Source: CATQHD01 sp965243165
GTDB taxonomy: Bacteria > Actinomycetota > Acidimicrobiia > Spongiisociales > Spongiisociaceae
Length of the DNA stretch: 64,000 nt
Reading direction: 5' to 3'
Assembly (NCBI GenBank): GCA_965243165.1
Contig: OZ251535.1
Location: 2,666,001-2,730,000 of the forward strand
Below, one piece after another: positions 17,411 through 29,264 of this stretch. A model generated the notes under the pieces. It was not told where the DNA came from. It did no database searches and saw only the letters and a list, made by a program, of their open reading frames with translations. Position 1 is the stretch's first letter, and each line of letters starts with the position of its first letter. The translations under genes and the position numbers were made by a program.

Positions 17411-17892
17411 CTGCGGCCCCGCCGGGACGCGGCCCGGTCGGCCTCCCGCTTCATCTCCCGGGCCTTGATCTGCTGCCGCTTGTCGTACCGGCGGGCGCCC
17501 CGGCCCACCCCCAGCCGCACCTTGACCCGCCCGTTCTTCCAGTACATCTCGATGGGCGCGGCGGCCATCCCCTTCTCCTGTATCCGCCGGGCGATGCGTT
17601 CGATCTCCCTGGAGTGGAGCAGCAGCTTCCGGTCCCTCACCGGGTCGTGCCCCCCGCCCCGCGCCATCTGATAGGGGGCGATGTGCATTCCCGCCAGCCA
17701 CATCTCCCCCCGCCTGACCAGGCCGTAAGCCTCCCTCAGATGCACCTGGGCAGCCCGGAGGCTCTTCACTTCCGAACCGGTCAGCACGATGCCCGCCTCG
17801 TATTCCTCCTCGAAGAGGTAGTCGCGCCGGGCGCGCCGATTGGAGGCGATGAGGTTCCCGCCCCCCTGCTTTCCCTTCTTACTGCGGCTCAC
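17398..17892 (-). CDS. smpB: SsrA-binding protein SmpB
   Basis: RNA-binding partner of tmRNA in trans-translation, which frees stalled ribosomes. Length is 164 residues, as usual. The family core is clear: NRRARRDYLFEEEYEAGIVLTGSEVKSLR near 17-46, KLLLHSREI, and the basic C-terminal tail RGARRYDKRQQIKAREMKRE that enters the mRNA channel. It starts with GTG (17890-17892) behind a run of GAGGAGG. It is the last gene of the block prfB, ftsE, ftsX, M23 peptidase, smpB, an order common in actinobacteria. No tmRNA gene was recognised nearby. Confidence 0.97.
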   Translation of the reverse strand: MSRSKKGKQGGGNLIASNRRARRDYLFEEEYEAGIVLTGSEVKSLRAAQVHLREAYGLVRRGEMWLAGMHIAPYQMARGGGHDPVRDRKLLLHSREIERIARRIQEKGMAAAPIEMYWKNGRVKVRLGVGRGARRYDKRQQIKAREMKREADRAASRRGRSQPR

Positions 17893-17911
17893 CGCCCGCC
17901 GCCCCTCCTCC

Positions 17912-19150
17912 TCAGCCCAGATACTGCATCGGGTTGACCGGCGCCCCCAGCTCCCGCACTTCGAAGTGGAGGTGCGGGCCGGTGCAGTAACCCGTGCAGC
18001 CGATGTAGCCGATCACGTCGCCGGCCAGCACCTGGTCGCCCACCGACACCGCGATCGCAGACTGGTGAGCGTACAGGGTGGACAGGCCGCCTCCGTGGTC
18101 TATCACCACCGTCCGACCGTAGCCTCCCCACCGCTCGGTCAGGATGACCTTCCCGTTGGCGGCCGCCTGGATCGGACTGCCGTGGGGCAACCCCAGGTCG
18201 ATTCCGTTGTGCATCCGGCGGCCCCCCAGGACCGGGTGGATCCGCATCCCGTACGGGGAGGTGAGAACGCCGTCCACCGGCCAGGCCAGCCTGCCCGGCG
18301 CCCGGCCTTCCCGCACCTGGCGGAGGAGTATCTCCCTCTCCAGCTTCTTGGACTCCGCCTCGAGGGCCGCCACCTGCCCCTCGTGGTCGATGATCTCCTC
18401 GTTGACCTGGACCAGCAGGGCCTCCTGCCGCGACAGCTCCCGGCTCAGCTCCTCGCGGGCGGCGGCCTCCGTCGACCGGTGCTCCTCGGCCCTCGCCAGA
18501 TCCGCCTCCAGCGCCGCCAGCAGCACCGCCTCCTCTGCCTGCTCCGCCCGCAGACGGTCCTGGCGGGCCAGCTCCTGGCGTTCCAGCGACTCGAGAGACC
18601 CCAGCAGCAGCTGGGTCTCGGCCAGCAGGTCCCCCATGTACTGCACCCGGATCGAGGAGGTGTTGAAACCCCCGGAATCCAGGAAGGCGGCTTCGATCCC
18701 GGCCGAGGCGTTCATGTACAGCTCGACCGCCCGTTCCCGCACCAGGTCGAGGGTCAACAGCTGTTCCAGCCTGGTGCCCGCCAGCTCCACATCCAGCAGG
18801 CGGATCCTCTGCCCGAGGCCGGCCACCGATTCTTCCCGGAAGTCCACCGCCGCCTCCGCCTCGGCCAGCCCGGCCTCCGCCGCGGCCAGCGCCGCCTTCG
18901 CCTCGGCCATGCGGACCTGGGACTCTTCGATGGATCCGGCCAGATCGGTGCGTTCCGACTGGGCGGCGGTGATCCGGCGGCGCAGATCGGCTATCTGCTG
19001 TTCGACCTGCTCCAGACGGTCTTCTTCGCCCTGGGCGGCGGCCGGCGGGGGCCCCGGCGGGGAGACGAGAAACGGCAGGGCGAGCAGCCCCGCCAGCGCG
19101 GCCGCAACCCTCCAGCCCGCCTTTCCGACGGCCCGCCCGCGGCGCCGCAC
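17912..19150 (-). CDS. M23 family (LytM) murein hydrolase with coiled coil, EnvC-like
   Basis: Exported peptidoglycan endopeptidase or amidase activator, 412 residues. The Arg-rich start is followed by a hydrophobic signal segment (about 15-40, ending PPAAAQG). A long coiled coil covers about 45-270, rich in Glu/Gln/Ala heptads. The C-terminal LytM domain has SPYGMRIHPVLGGRRMHNGIDLG and GPHLHFEVR, so both zinc-binding elements (HxxxD and HxH) are kept and it should be catalytically active. GTG start at 19148-19150, four bases from the ftsX stop. This suggests it is the hydrolase controlled by FtsEX, as EnvC is in Escherichia coli and RipC in mycobacteria; that link is inference from position and architecture. 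Confidence 0.92.
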   Translation of the reverse strand: MRRRGRAVGKAGWRVAAALAGLLALPFLVSPPGPPPAAAQGEEDRLEQVEQQIADLRRRITAAQSERTDLAGSIEESQVRMAEAKAALAAAEAGLAEAEAAVDFREESVAGLGQRIRLLDVELAGTRLEQLLTLDLVRERAVELYMNASAGIEAAFLDSGGFNTSSIRVQYMGDLLAETQLLLGSLESLERQELARQDRLRAEQAEEAVLLAALEADLARAEEHRSTEAAAREELSRELSRQEALLVQVNEEIIDHEGQVAALEAESKKLEREILLRQVREGRAPGRLAWPVDGVLTSPYGMRIHPVLGGRRMHNGIDLGLPHGSPIQAAANGKVILTERWGGYGRTVVIDHGGGLSTLYAHQSAIAVSVGDQVLAGDVIGYIGCTGYCTGPHLHFEVRELGAPVNPMQYLG

Positions 19151-19154
19151 CGGA

Positions 19155-20027
19155 TCACACCCTCAGGAACCGCCGCAACCCGAGGCTGCTTCCCAGGAAT
19201 CCGGCTATCACCCCGAAGGAGACGATCATGACGGCCCGGCCGGCCAGGAAACCCGCGTCGACCTGGAACCGGAGCAGTATGTCGGTGGGAACCCGGGCCA
19301 GCAGCTGGTGGCTGAAGTACACCGCCCCCGCCGCCAGACCTCCCCCCAGCAGCCCCACCGCCGCGCCTTCCAGGATGAACGGCACCCGAATGAACCAGTT
19401 GCCCGCCCCGACCAGCTTCATGATGGAGATCTCCTCCCGCCGGGCGTAGATGGCCATGCGGATGGTGTTGGCGATCAGCACCACCGCCGCCGCACCCAGG
19501 ACGGCCACCAGGCCGACGCCGATCGAGTTGAGCACCTGGGTGATCCGCATCAACCGCTCTATCCCTTCGCTGAACACCGAGAGCCGTCTGAGCAGGGTGT
19601 TGCCCACCAAGCGGAACTGCACCTCCTGGTAGGCGGAGATGTCCTCGAGCTCCACCCGGATGGAGGCGGGAAGCTCGGCGGCGGTCATGGTGGCGGCCAG
19701 GGCCGGCTGGTTGCTGAACATCTCCTGGAACTCCTGGTAGGCCCCGGCCTTGTCCATGTACCAAGCCCGCTTCACCTCCGGGAAGCCCTGCACCTCCTCC
19801 AGCAGCGCCTGGTGGGCGGGGGCGCCCCCCTCGTCCCTGAGGAAGATGATGATGTGGTCGCCCTGCTGCCACTGCAGCGTGTTGATCCGCACCAGCTCGT
19901 TGAAAACCAGAGCGCCGAAGGCCAGGGTGAGGGATACGAACACGGCCAGCACCGCCCCGGTAACCACCAAGATGTTGCGGCGCAGGTTGGTAAGGGCCTC
20001 GCCGATCAGGTAGAAGAAGGTGCTCAT
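19155..20027 (-). CDS. ftsX: Cell division protein FtsX
   Basis: Membrane subunit of the FtsEX complex, which couples the division ring to septal peptidoglycan hydrolysis. Length is 290 residues. A short cytoplasmic N-terminus with IGEALTNLRRN is followed by a first helix (about 22-45), an extracytoplasmic domain of about 100 residues, then three helices near 170-190, 225-245 and 265-285, the usual FtsX topology. RREEISIMKLVGAGNWFIR is the conserved cytoplasmic loop. It lies 64 bases after ftsE and 4 before the M23 peptidase gene. Confidence 0.95.
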   Translation of the reverse strand: MSTFFYLIGEALTNLRRNILVVTGAVLAVFVSLTLAFGALVFNELVRINTLQWQQGDHIIIFLRDEGGAPAHQALLEEVQGFPEVKRAWYMDKAGAYQEFQEMFSNQPALAATMTAAELPASIRVELEDISAYQEVQFRLVGNTLLRRLSVFSEGIERLMRITQVLNSIGVGLVAVLGAAAVVLIANTIRMAIYARREEISIMKLVGAGNWFIRVPFILEGAAVGLLGGGLAAGAVYFSHQLLARVPTDILLRFQVDAGFLAGRAVMIVSFGVIAGFLGSSLGLRRFLRV

Positions 20028-20091
20028 GGCCTGCGGCCGTCAGACGGGCGGCGCCGAGGGAAGGGCCCCATGGACGACGCGGCGCCGCCCA

Positions 20092-20793
<702 letters not shown>

Positions 20794-20805
20794 GGAGCCT
20801 TCCTG

Positions 20806-20835
20806 CCCCGCGGCGCGACGCTCTGGGCCGCGGGG
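20806..20835 (-). terminator. GC-rich hairpin between prfB and ftsE
   Basis: A perfect 9-base inverted repeat, CCCCGCGGC at 20806-20814 and GCCGCGGGG at 20827-20835, lies between the prfB stop and the ftsE ribosome site. No T-run follows, so it is not a standard intrinsic terminator. It may weaken read-through from prfB into ftsE or mask the ftsE ribosome site, which begins right after it. Confidence 0.4.
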
Positions 20836-20861
20836 AGGCTCAGGTTAACAAGGGAAAGGCG

Positions 20862-22002
20862 TTACCCAGAGGCTTTGCGCTCCGCCCGCTCCCGGCGCTC
20901 CTGCTCGCCCCGGCGCCAGTGCAGATACGAACGGGTCAACCGCTCCAACGAGCCGTCCAACACCCCCGCGACGTTGCCGATCTCGAGGCCGGTGCGCAGA
21001 TCCTTGACCTGCTGGTAGGGCTGGAGGACGTAGGAGCGGATCTGGCGGCCCCACCCCGCCTCGGTCTGCTCCCCTCGGATCCGGTCCATCTCCCGCTGAT
21101 GCTCCTCGCGGGCGAGGTCGGCCAGCTTGGCCTTGAGCTGCGCCATCGCCCGGGCCCGGTTCCGTATCTGGGACCGCTCTGCCTGGCAGGCCGCCGCGAT
21201 CCCGGTCGGCAGGTGGGTGATGCGCACCGCCGAGTCGGTGGTGTTGACGTGCTGGCCGCCCGCCCCCTGCGACCGGTAGGTGTCGACGCGGAGCTCGTCG
21301 GGGTCGATCTCGACTTCTGCGTCCTCCACCAGCGGAATGACGTCGACCCCGGCGAACGAGGTGTGGCGGCGGGAGTTGGAATCGAACGGGGAGATCCGCA
21401 CCAGCCTATGGACGCCGCGTTCTGCCTCGAGGACCGCGTAGGCGCGCTCGCCCTCCACCGCCAGGGCGGCGGACTTGATGCCCGCCTCCTCCCCCGGCTG
21501 CCGGTCTTCGAGCACCGCGCGGAAGCCCAGCCCGTCCAGGTACTTCGTGTACATGCGGAGCAACATCTCGGCCCAGTCCTGGGCGTCCACCCCGCCCGCC
21601 CCCGCATGGACGCTGAGCACGGCCGGCCGGTCGTCGTACTCCCCGAAGTAGAGGGACTCCTCCTCGAGAGCGGCGATGTCGGCCTCGGTGGATGCAAGGC
21701 CGGCGGCCACCTCCGCCCGGGTGTCCGGGTCGTCCTCCTCCTCCGCCAGGCCCGCCAGTATCTCGGCGTCCTCCAGCTCCTCCGCCATGGCCTGCACCCG
21801 CCCCGTGAGGCGCTCGATCCGGCCCAGCCGGCGGGTGATGCGGGCGGCCCGGACGGGGTCGTCCCACAGGCCGGGGCGGGAAGCCTGGGTTCTCAGCTCC
21901 TCGAGCTCGGCGAGCTTGGAATCGACATCAAAGGAACCTCCGGGCGTCGGAGAGCCGGGCGCGCAGGTCCTCGATCAGCGGGCGGGGGTCGATCCGTTCC
22001 AT
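20862..22002 (-). CDS. prfB: Peptide chain release factor 2 with programmed +1 frameshift
   Basis: Releases completed proteins at UGA and UAA codons. The gene is in two frames. ATG 22000-22002 opens a 24-codon leader ending RRFL, followed by in-frame TGA at 21928-21930. Moving +1 at CTT-TGA gives LDVDSKLAELEELR and continues to the end, about 379 residues in total. An internal GGAGG sits three bases before CTT, the arrangement of the classical RF2 autoregulatory site. Downstream the UGA-recognition tripeptide SPF (RISPFDSNSR) and the catalytic GGQ (GAGGQHVNTTDSAVR) are present. Expression should fall when RF2 is plentiful. It is divergent from the small gene at 22146. Confidence 0.96.
21920..21945 (-). 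promoter_or_regulatory. Programmed +1 ribosomal frameshift site of prfB
   Basis: On the minus strand the site reads GGAGG, TTC, CTT, TGA, T. The elements are an internal Shine-Dalgarno stimulator, a three-base spacer, a slippery CTT and the RF2-specific stop TGA at codon 25. The same element order and spacing are known from Escherichia coli prfB. Continuous RF2 homology resumes exactly one base later. Confidence 0.93.
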
Positions 22003-22145
22003 GACGGCGGCAGGTTAGCGCCCCCGCCGGGCTTTCTCATCCGTCCGGTTTCGAAGAGGCTCGGACCGTGGGCAGGAACGCCCTGCGGTGGTAGAGTTGG
22101 GCAACTTCGCTTCGAGGGCGGCGAACGGCGACAGAAGGAACAACG

Positions 22146-22379
22146 ATGAGCTTGAGGGGATTCTTCCGCCTGCTGCTCTCCCGCCGGCTCCCCAACCCCG
22201 CATCCGGAGTGGACGACTCATTGGCCCGAACCGCCAAAGACGCCCTGCATATGCGCGGCGCGAGCCACCAAAAAGGCGGCTTCAGCGGCACCGGCGCGGT
22301 GTACGAGCACATCGAAAAAGGGCATGAAAACTACGCCAAGTCCTTCGACGAGGAAGACGACCGGAAGCAACCTCGGTGA
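22146..22379 (+). CDS. Small hypothetical protein (77 residues)
   Basis: Not recognised. A basic, hydrophobic N-terminus (MSLRGFFRLLLSRRLP) is followed by a polar, acidic C-terminus (HENYAKSFDEEDDRK). There is no clear transmembrane helix, Cys pair or known motif. The ATG has an AGAAGGAA ribosome site 6 bases upstream. It is divergent from prfB and convergent with secA, leaving 21 bases to the secA stop. The good ribosome site and unobstructed position favour a real gene, but a chance frame in high-GC DNA cannot be excluded. Confidence 0.5.
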   Translation: MSLRGFFRLLLSRRLPNPASGVDDSLARTAKDALHMRGASHQKGGFSGTGAVYEHIEKGHENYAKSFDEEDDRKQPR

Positions 22380-22400
22380 GCCGGCAGGCAGGCGAAGGCG

Positions 22401-25040
<2,640 letters not shown>

Positions 25041-25074
25041 CGCCCCCGCGCCCGCCGGGGTCTATCGGGGCGGG

Positions 25075-25650
25075 TCATGCCGTATCGACCAAGCCCAGCC
25101 GTCCGTCCCCCCGCCGGTGAAGGACCGCCGGCTGCCCGGTCTCGCCGTTGATGAACACCAAGAAGGGGGCTTCGGTCTCCTCGAGCACCAGCGCCGCGTC
25201 CTCCGGCATCAACGGCTTCCGACGCTGCCAGGGCTCCCGCACGATCTCAGACGGTTCGCCGCCCGGCCCGGTTTCGGCGGGGGGCGGGCCGCCCAAGGCC
25301 TCGGCGCCTTTGGGGGCGGGGGGGCGCGGCCGGCGGCGGTCGGCCAGCCGGTCGCCGAGGCGCCTGAGCCGGGTGGAGAACCGGTCGGCGGCGGCGGTCA
25401 AAGCGCGATCCACCGTGTCTCCCTGCCCCTCGGCCCGTACATCGTGGCGCGCCGAGCGGGCGGCGACCTCGACCCGGAACCGGCCGGCGCCGTCAGGCCG
25501 GTGGTCCATCTTCTGTATGTGGACGTCGATGCCCCCCACCCGAGAGAAGTACCGGGTGGAACGGCCCACCTTGACCTCTGCGCGGCGGCGGAGCTCGTCG
25601 GTGATGTGAACCCCCCGGCCCCGCACCCGAATCTCTGGAACTTCGGCCAT
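25075..25650 (-). CDS. hpf: Ribosome hibernation promoting factor, long form
   Basis: Ribosome-associated protein that promotes 100S dimers or inactive ribosomes during stress. 191 residues from ATG 25648-25650, chosen over an upstream in-frame ATG because GGGGAGGAG stands 6 bases before it. The N-terminal domain (1-100) has the HPF/RaiA start EIRVRGRGVHITDELR and conserved basic helices. A variable Pro/Arg-rich linker follows. The C-terminal domain contains EEAPFLVFINGETGQPAVLHRRGDGRLGLVD (motif at about 150-185), which marks the long form that dimerises ribosomes. It lies 35 bases upstream of secA, the frequent hpf-secA order. Confidence 0.93.
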   Translation of the reverse strand: MAEVPEIRVRGRGVHITDELRRRAEVKVGRSTRYFSRVGGIDVHIQKMDHRPDGAGRFRVEVAARSARHDVRAEGQGDTVDRALTAAADRFSTRLRRLGDRLADRRRPRPPAPKGAEALGGPPPAETGPGGEPSEIVREPWQRRKPLMPEDAALVLEETEAPFLVFINGETGQPAVLHRRGDGRLGLVDTA

Positions 25651-25900
25651 TTGTCTCCTCCCCGGCGACCGGGCGTCTGAACACTGCCAGGTTAACCCCG
25701 ATCGTCCATAATCCATGTACAGGGCCGCAGAACCCCCGGCGCCTCACCGGCCCGTCCGCCGGATCCCAGGTTGCTGCCCATATCCCGGCAGGCTGCCCCC
25801 AACCGGATCAGAAGGCCGCCTTCATTCCTGAAATCCCAGGTCGAAGCCCCGCCGCCGCATCCTCACTCCGTGGAAGGCCAAGGCCGACGCCGAATCGCGC

Positions 25901-26530
25901 CTATGCCGGGCAGGGCTCCGAAGTTTTTTTCGCGGGGGGCGGAGCGGGCGCACTGGTCAGGGTGACCGCCCTCACCGCCGCCCCGCCGCAGGCCGCGGAG
26001 GCGGCGGTGAGGGTGGCGCCGGTGGTGAGCACGTCGTCTACCAGCACCGACCCCTCGGGCGGCTTCCCGGCCGGGCGGAAGCGCAGACCCTCCGCCCGGC
26101 GCAGGCGGAGCTGGCTCCTATGGACCGCCGGGGCGCGCAGCACGTCCGCCACCGGCAGCCCCGAGGCCCGCGCCGCCGCCCGGGCCAACGCCCGGCCGGG
26201 ATCCACTCCGTAGCGCATCCGCCGGGTCAGCGCCCGCGGCACCGGCACCAGGGCCTCTGCGTCGTGCGGCAGCAGTCCGGCCAACACCGCACCGAGCACT
26301 TCCGCTATCCGGTCCACCCCCTGGTATTTGAAGGCGTGCACGGCCCGGCGGACCACCCCGGCGTGTACGAACAACGACCGCACCAGCAAGCCCGACGCCA
26401 GCCGCATCTCCCCGCCCCGCATGACCGCCTGCGCGCACCCCCGGCAGAGCGCCCCGCGCCCCGCCGCCCCCGGCCGGGCAGCCGCCTCCGCCCGCCGGCT
26501 CTTCCACCAACCGCACACGATGCATACCAT
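25901..26530 (-). CDS. ComF family phosphoribosyltransferase-like protein
   Basis: About 209 residues from ATG 26528-26530; alternative in-frame starts lie up to 26593. The zinc-ribbon pairs CIVCGWW and LCRGC in the first 40 residues and the PRPP-binding loop VLVDDVLTTGATL near the C-terminus define the ComF/GntX family. An ALVPVPRALTRRMRYG segment also matches. ComF acts in DNA uptake in competent bacteria, but many non-competent actinobacteria keep a homologue of unknown role. It is located upstream of hpf-secA and divergent from the aminotransferase gene. The 180 bases between it and hpf show no gene or obvious element. Confidence 0.87.
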   Translation of the reverse strand: MVCIVCGWWKSRRAEAAARPGAAGRGALCRGCAQAVMRGGEMRLASGLLVRSLFVHAGVVRRAVHAFKYQGVDRIAEVLGAVLAGLLPHDAEALVPVPRALTRRMRYGVDPGRALARAAARASGLPVADVLRAPAVHRSQLRLRRAEGLRFRPAGKPPEGSVLVDDVLTTGATLTAASAACGGAAVRAVTLTSAPAPPPAKKTSEPCPA

Positions 26531-26640
26531 GCCCGACAAGGTACCGCCCCCCTGTGACATGCCTCGCGCCCCAGGCAACCTCCGCCGCCTCAAAGCGCTC
26601 TACGCGCGGGCAGACCGGCCCCGCCGGCCCTGCTTCATAG

Positions 26641-27840
26641 ATGCCCGGGGAGGCGGGTAACCTGTTGCCGGTGAACATCTGGCATCTGGATCCTGCCGTC
26701 AGCCACCTCAACCATGCATCGTTCGGGGCCGCGCCCGCCCCGGCCCTCGAGGCCCAGCAGAGATGGCGCCGGCGGCTGGAGTCCAACCCGACCCGCTTCA
26801 TGCTCGAGCACTACCAACCGGCCCTCGACCGGGCCCGGGGGCGGCTGGCCGGGTTCGTCGGCGCCGACCCGGCCGGCCTGGCCTTCGTGCGCAACGCCAC
26901 CGCCGGGGTCAACTCGGTCCTCCGCTCGCGGGAGGCGTTCCTGCAGCCCGGCGACGAGATCGCGGTCACCGACCACGGTTACAACGCCTGCCTCAACGCG
27001 GCGGCGGTAACCGCCGCCCGCACCGGCGCCAAGGTGGTGACCGCCTCCCTGCCGTTTCCTATCGAGGACCCCCGCCAGGCGTTCGAGGCGGTCATGGCGG
27101 CGGTCAGCCCCCGGACCAAGCTGGTGCTGATCGACGCCGTAACCTCGCCCACCGCCCTCGTCCTGCCGGCGGCGGAGCTGACTGCGGCCCTCGAGCCCGG
27201 CGTCGAGGTGCTGGTGGACGCGGCCCACGCCCCCGGCATGATCGACTTCGACGTCTCCGCGCTCGGCGCCTCCTACGTCGCGGCCAACTGCCACAAATGG
27301 ATGTGCGCCCCGAAGGGCTCGGCCTTCCTCTACGTGCGGGAGGACCGGCGCCGGGAGCTGTATCCGGCGGTGATCAGCCACGGATACAACGGGGCCTGGC
27401 CGGCCGAAGGAGGTCCGATTCACACCCAGTTCGACTGGACCGGCACCGACGACCCCACCCCCTGGCTGGCAACCCCCGATGCGCTCGATGCGGTGGGCTG
27501 TCTCCAACCCGACGGATGGGCGGGGGTGCGGCGCACCAACCGAGAGCTCTGCCTGGCGGGGAGGGGCATCCTGGCGGACGCCCTCGGCATCGATCCGCCC
27601 GCCCCCGACTCGATGATCGGATCGATCGCCTCGCTGCCGCTGCCCGACGCTTCCGAACCCGGGGAAACCCTCTTCGACCCCCTCATGGTCCGCCTGCGCA
27701 CCGAGTGGGCGATCGAGGCGATGGTGTTCAGCCGGCCGGCGGCGCCCAGCCGGCTGCTCCGCATCTCCGCCCACCAGTACAACCGCCTCGAGGAGTACGA
27801 ACGGCTGGCCGAGGCGCTGACGGCCGAGCTGGGCCTTTGA
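26641..27840 (+). CDS. Class V aminotransferase (isopenicillin-N epimerase/CefD-like)
   Basis: PLP-dependent enzyme of 399 residues. The start HLDPAVSHLNHASFGAAP is characteristic of the CefD-like branch. Cofactor-binding features: NATAGVNSVL (phosphate/ring), VDAAHAPGMIDFD (Asp-x-Ala-His) and the Schiff-base Lys in ANCHKWMCAPKGSAFLYV. A GTG at 26671 is an alternative start. Members include isopenicillin N epimerase, cysteine desulfurase-like and ergothioneine lyase-like proteins; nothing around it decides between them. A role in amino acid or sulfur metabolism is only a guess. Confidence 0.85.
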   Translation: MPGEAGNLLPVNIWHLDPAVSHLNHASFGAAPAPALEAQQRWRRRLESNPTRFMLEHYQPALDRARGRLAGFVGADPAGLAFVRNATAGVNSVLRSREAFLQPGDEIAVTDHGYNACLNAAAVTAARTGAKVVTASLPFPIEDPRQAFEAVMAAVSPRTKLVLIDAVTSPTALVLPAAELTAALEPGVEVLVDAAHAPGMIDFDVSALGASYVAANCHKWMCAPKGSAFLYVREDRRRELYPAVISHGYNGAWPAEGGPIHTQFDWTGTDDPTPWLATPDALDAVGCLQPDGWAGVRRTNRELCLAGRGILADALGIDPPAPDSMIGSIASLPLPDASEPGETLFDPLMVRLRTEWAIEAMVFSRPAAPSRLLRISAHQYNRLEEYERLAEALTAELGL

Positions 27841-27898
27841 GTTCGAGTTGGTCGAGGTCGAGCTGAGCTGAGAGGCGTTCAACGGCGCCGAGCAGTCG

Positions 27899-28744
27899 TC
27901 AGCGCAATCCGGCGAACAGGTCGTCCTCGCGGAAGGGGGCCTCCACCCTCGAATAGAGCCGCTGGAAGGCTTCGAGGCCCATCGACTTGGGGAGGTAGTC
28001 GTCGGATACGTTGATCATGAACCAGTCGTCGGGTATCTGGGAGCGGTGGGCTCGCAGAGCTTCCACCTTGCGGTCGATCCACGGCGCCACGTCCACCAAG
28101 GCGGTTATGTCGTCGTCGGGGGTGCCCCAGCTGAACGATTCCCTCGCCTCTTCCTCGGTGATCAGGCCGGCCTCCAGGCGGGCCCGGGCCAGGGCAACCA
28201 CCCGGGAGCGGGGCCAGGTAACCATGTACAGCTTGGCGACCCTCCAGGGTTCCTCCCCTTCCCCGGGGGGGAAATGACGCGCGTCGTCGGCGCCGAAGTA
28301 GGCGGCCATCCCCACCCGGTGGACCTGGATGTGGTCGGGGTGGCCGTAACCCCCGAACGGGTCGTAGACGGTCATCACCTCCGGGCGGCGCCGGCGGATC
28401 AGCCGCACCAGCCGGGCGGCGGCGTCCATGAAATCGGCCTGCCAGAAGCACTCCGGACGGCTGTTGGCCTCGGATCCCATCATCCCCGAGTCGCGGAACC
28501 CCAGGAAGTGGTGGGTGGGCACCCCCAGGATGGACATCGCCTTTGCGGTCTCCTCGATCCTGACCTCGGCCAGGCGCGGACGTATCCGGTCGGGGTCGTC
28601 GTAGTTGTGGACCTCCCCCTCGGCGCCGTCGGTGGCGGTAACCACCATCACCTGCTCGCCGGCGTCCGAGTATTTGGCCAGCACCCCCCCGGTGGAGATC
28701 ACCTCGTCGTCGGGGTGGGCGTGGAAAGCGAGCAGTCCGGGCAT
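27899..28744 (-). CDS. PIG-L family deacetylase, MshB/Mca-like
   Basis: Zinc-dependent N-deacetylase or amidase of 281 residues. The metal and catalytic motif AHPDDE is at 9-14, and the second zinc His is in GYGHPDHIQVH. A TATDGAEGEV segment and RPRLAEVRIEETAKAMSILG resemble MshB, which deacetylates GlcNAc-inositol in mycothiol synthesis, and Mca, which cleaves mycothiol conjugates. The match looks nearer MshB, but distinguishing the two needs a tree. The ATG follows GGAGAACC. If correct, it supports an actinobacterial host, since mycothiol is confined to that group. Confidence 0.85.
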   Translation of the reverse strand: MPGLLAFHAHPDDEVISTGGVLAKYSDAGEQVMVVTATDGAEGEVHNYDDPDRIRPRLAEVRIEETAKAMSILGVPTHHFLGFRDSGMMGSEANSRPECFWQADFMDAAARLVRLIRRRRPEVMTVYDPFGGYGHPDHIQVHRVGMAAYFGADDARHFPPGEGEEPWRVAKLYMVTWPRSRVVALARARLEAGLITEEEARESFSWGTPDDDITALVDVAPWIDRKVEALRAHRSQIPDDWFMINVSDDYLPKSMGLEAFQRLYSRVEAPFREDDLFAGLR

Positions 28745-28821
28745 GGGTTCTGGTTCTCCGTGAACGAGGGGCGGGCGGTTTGCGGCGGTCGATTTTATAG
28801 GGAATGGAACTGTGCTCAGAT

Positions 28822-29256
28822 CAGGAGACGAGCGGATAGGCAGAGAGATAGAAGCCGTTGCTGGTCAGACGGGTTGCCGCCAGGGGTTTCGCACCAGGCA
28901 CAACGCGCCCAAACAACCTGGTCGGCCTCGATCCGCCCGCCCTCTCGAACTCAACTCAACTCAAACCGAAACCAAGCCCGATCAACACACCGTCGAGCCG
29001 GAGCAGCGCAATCGTTTTTCGCGTTCTCCGACCCCCGCCCCGGCTTCGCCGGGCCCCACCCCCGCCGCCTCCGAACCATCGTTTTCGGACACCGAGGGCG
29101 CGCTGCGGCCCTCTGCGCCCGATCCGCCTCGGCACAGCCAGGTCGGCCGCCCCGCCCTTGGAACCCTCGGTCTGGGCGGAGCGGCCTCTGTATGACCGCA
29201 GCATCCGGATCGGCTGCGGTTTATGCACCCCCAAAGGTACCAGGGGGGTGTGACAG
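28822..29256 (+). repeat. Dispersed repeat family B, copy 1 (terminal unit plus core)
   Basis: Occupies the 520-base gap between the PIG-L and moaA genes. It opens with the terminal unit GAGACGAGCGGATAGG and an ACCTGGTCGG block. Next is the core, starting near CCGAAACCAAGCCCG, with TCGTTTTTCGCGTTCTCCG, the hairpin CCGGCTTCGCCGG, GGCACAGCCAGGTCGGCCGC, and CCTCTGTATGACCGCAGCAT. It ends GGGGTGTGACAG. The core is strongly conserved in copies B2 and B3. No reading frame is preserved. Confidence 0.85.
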
Positions 29257-29264
29257 AACTGTTT

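Noticed and set aside
17893..17911. tmRNA (ssrA) gene beside smpB
   Set aside because: The gaps around smpB are under 20 bases and the neighbouring intergenic DNA contains no tRNA-like ends or tag reading frame.
21928..21930. prfB as a pseudogene because of an early TGA
   Set aside because: The stop lies in the exact RF2 +1 frameshift context (internal ribosome site, CTT-TGA), and homology resumes one base later.
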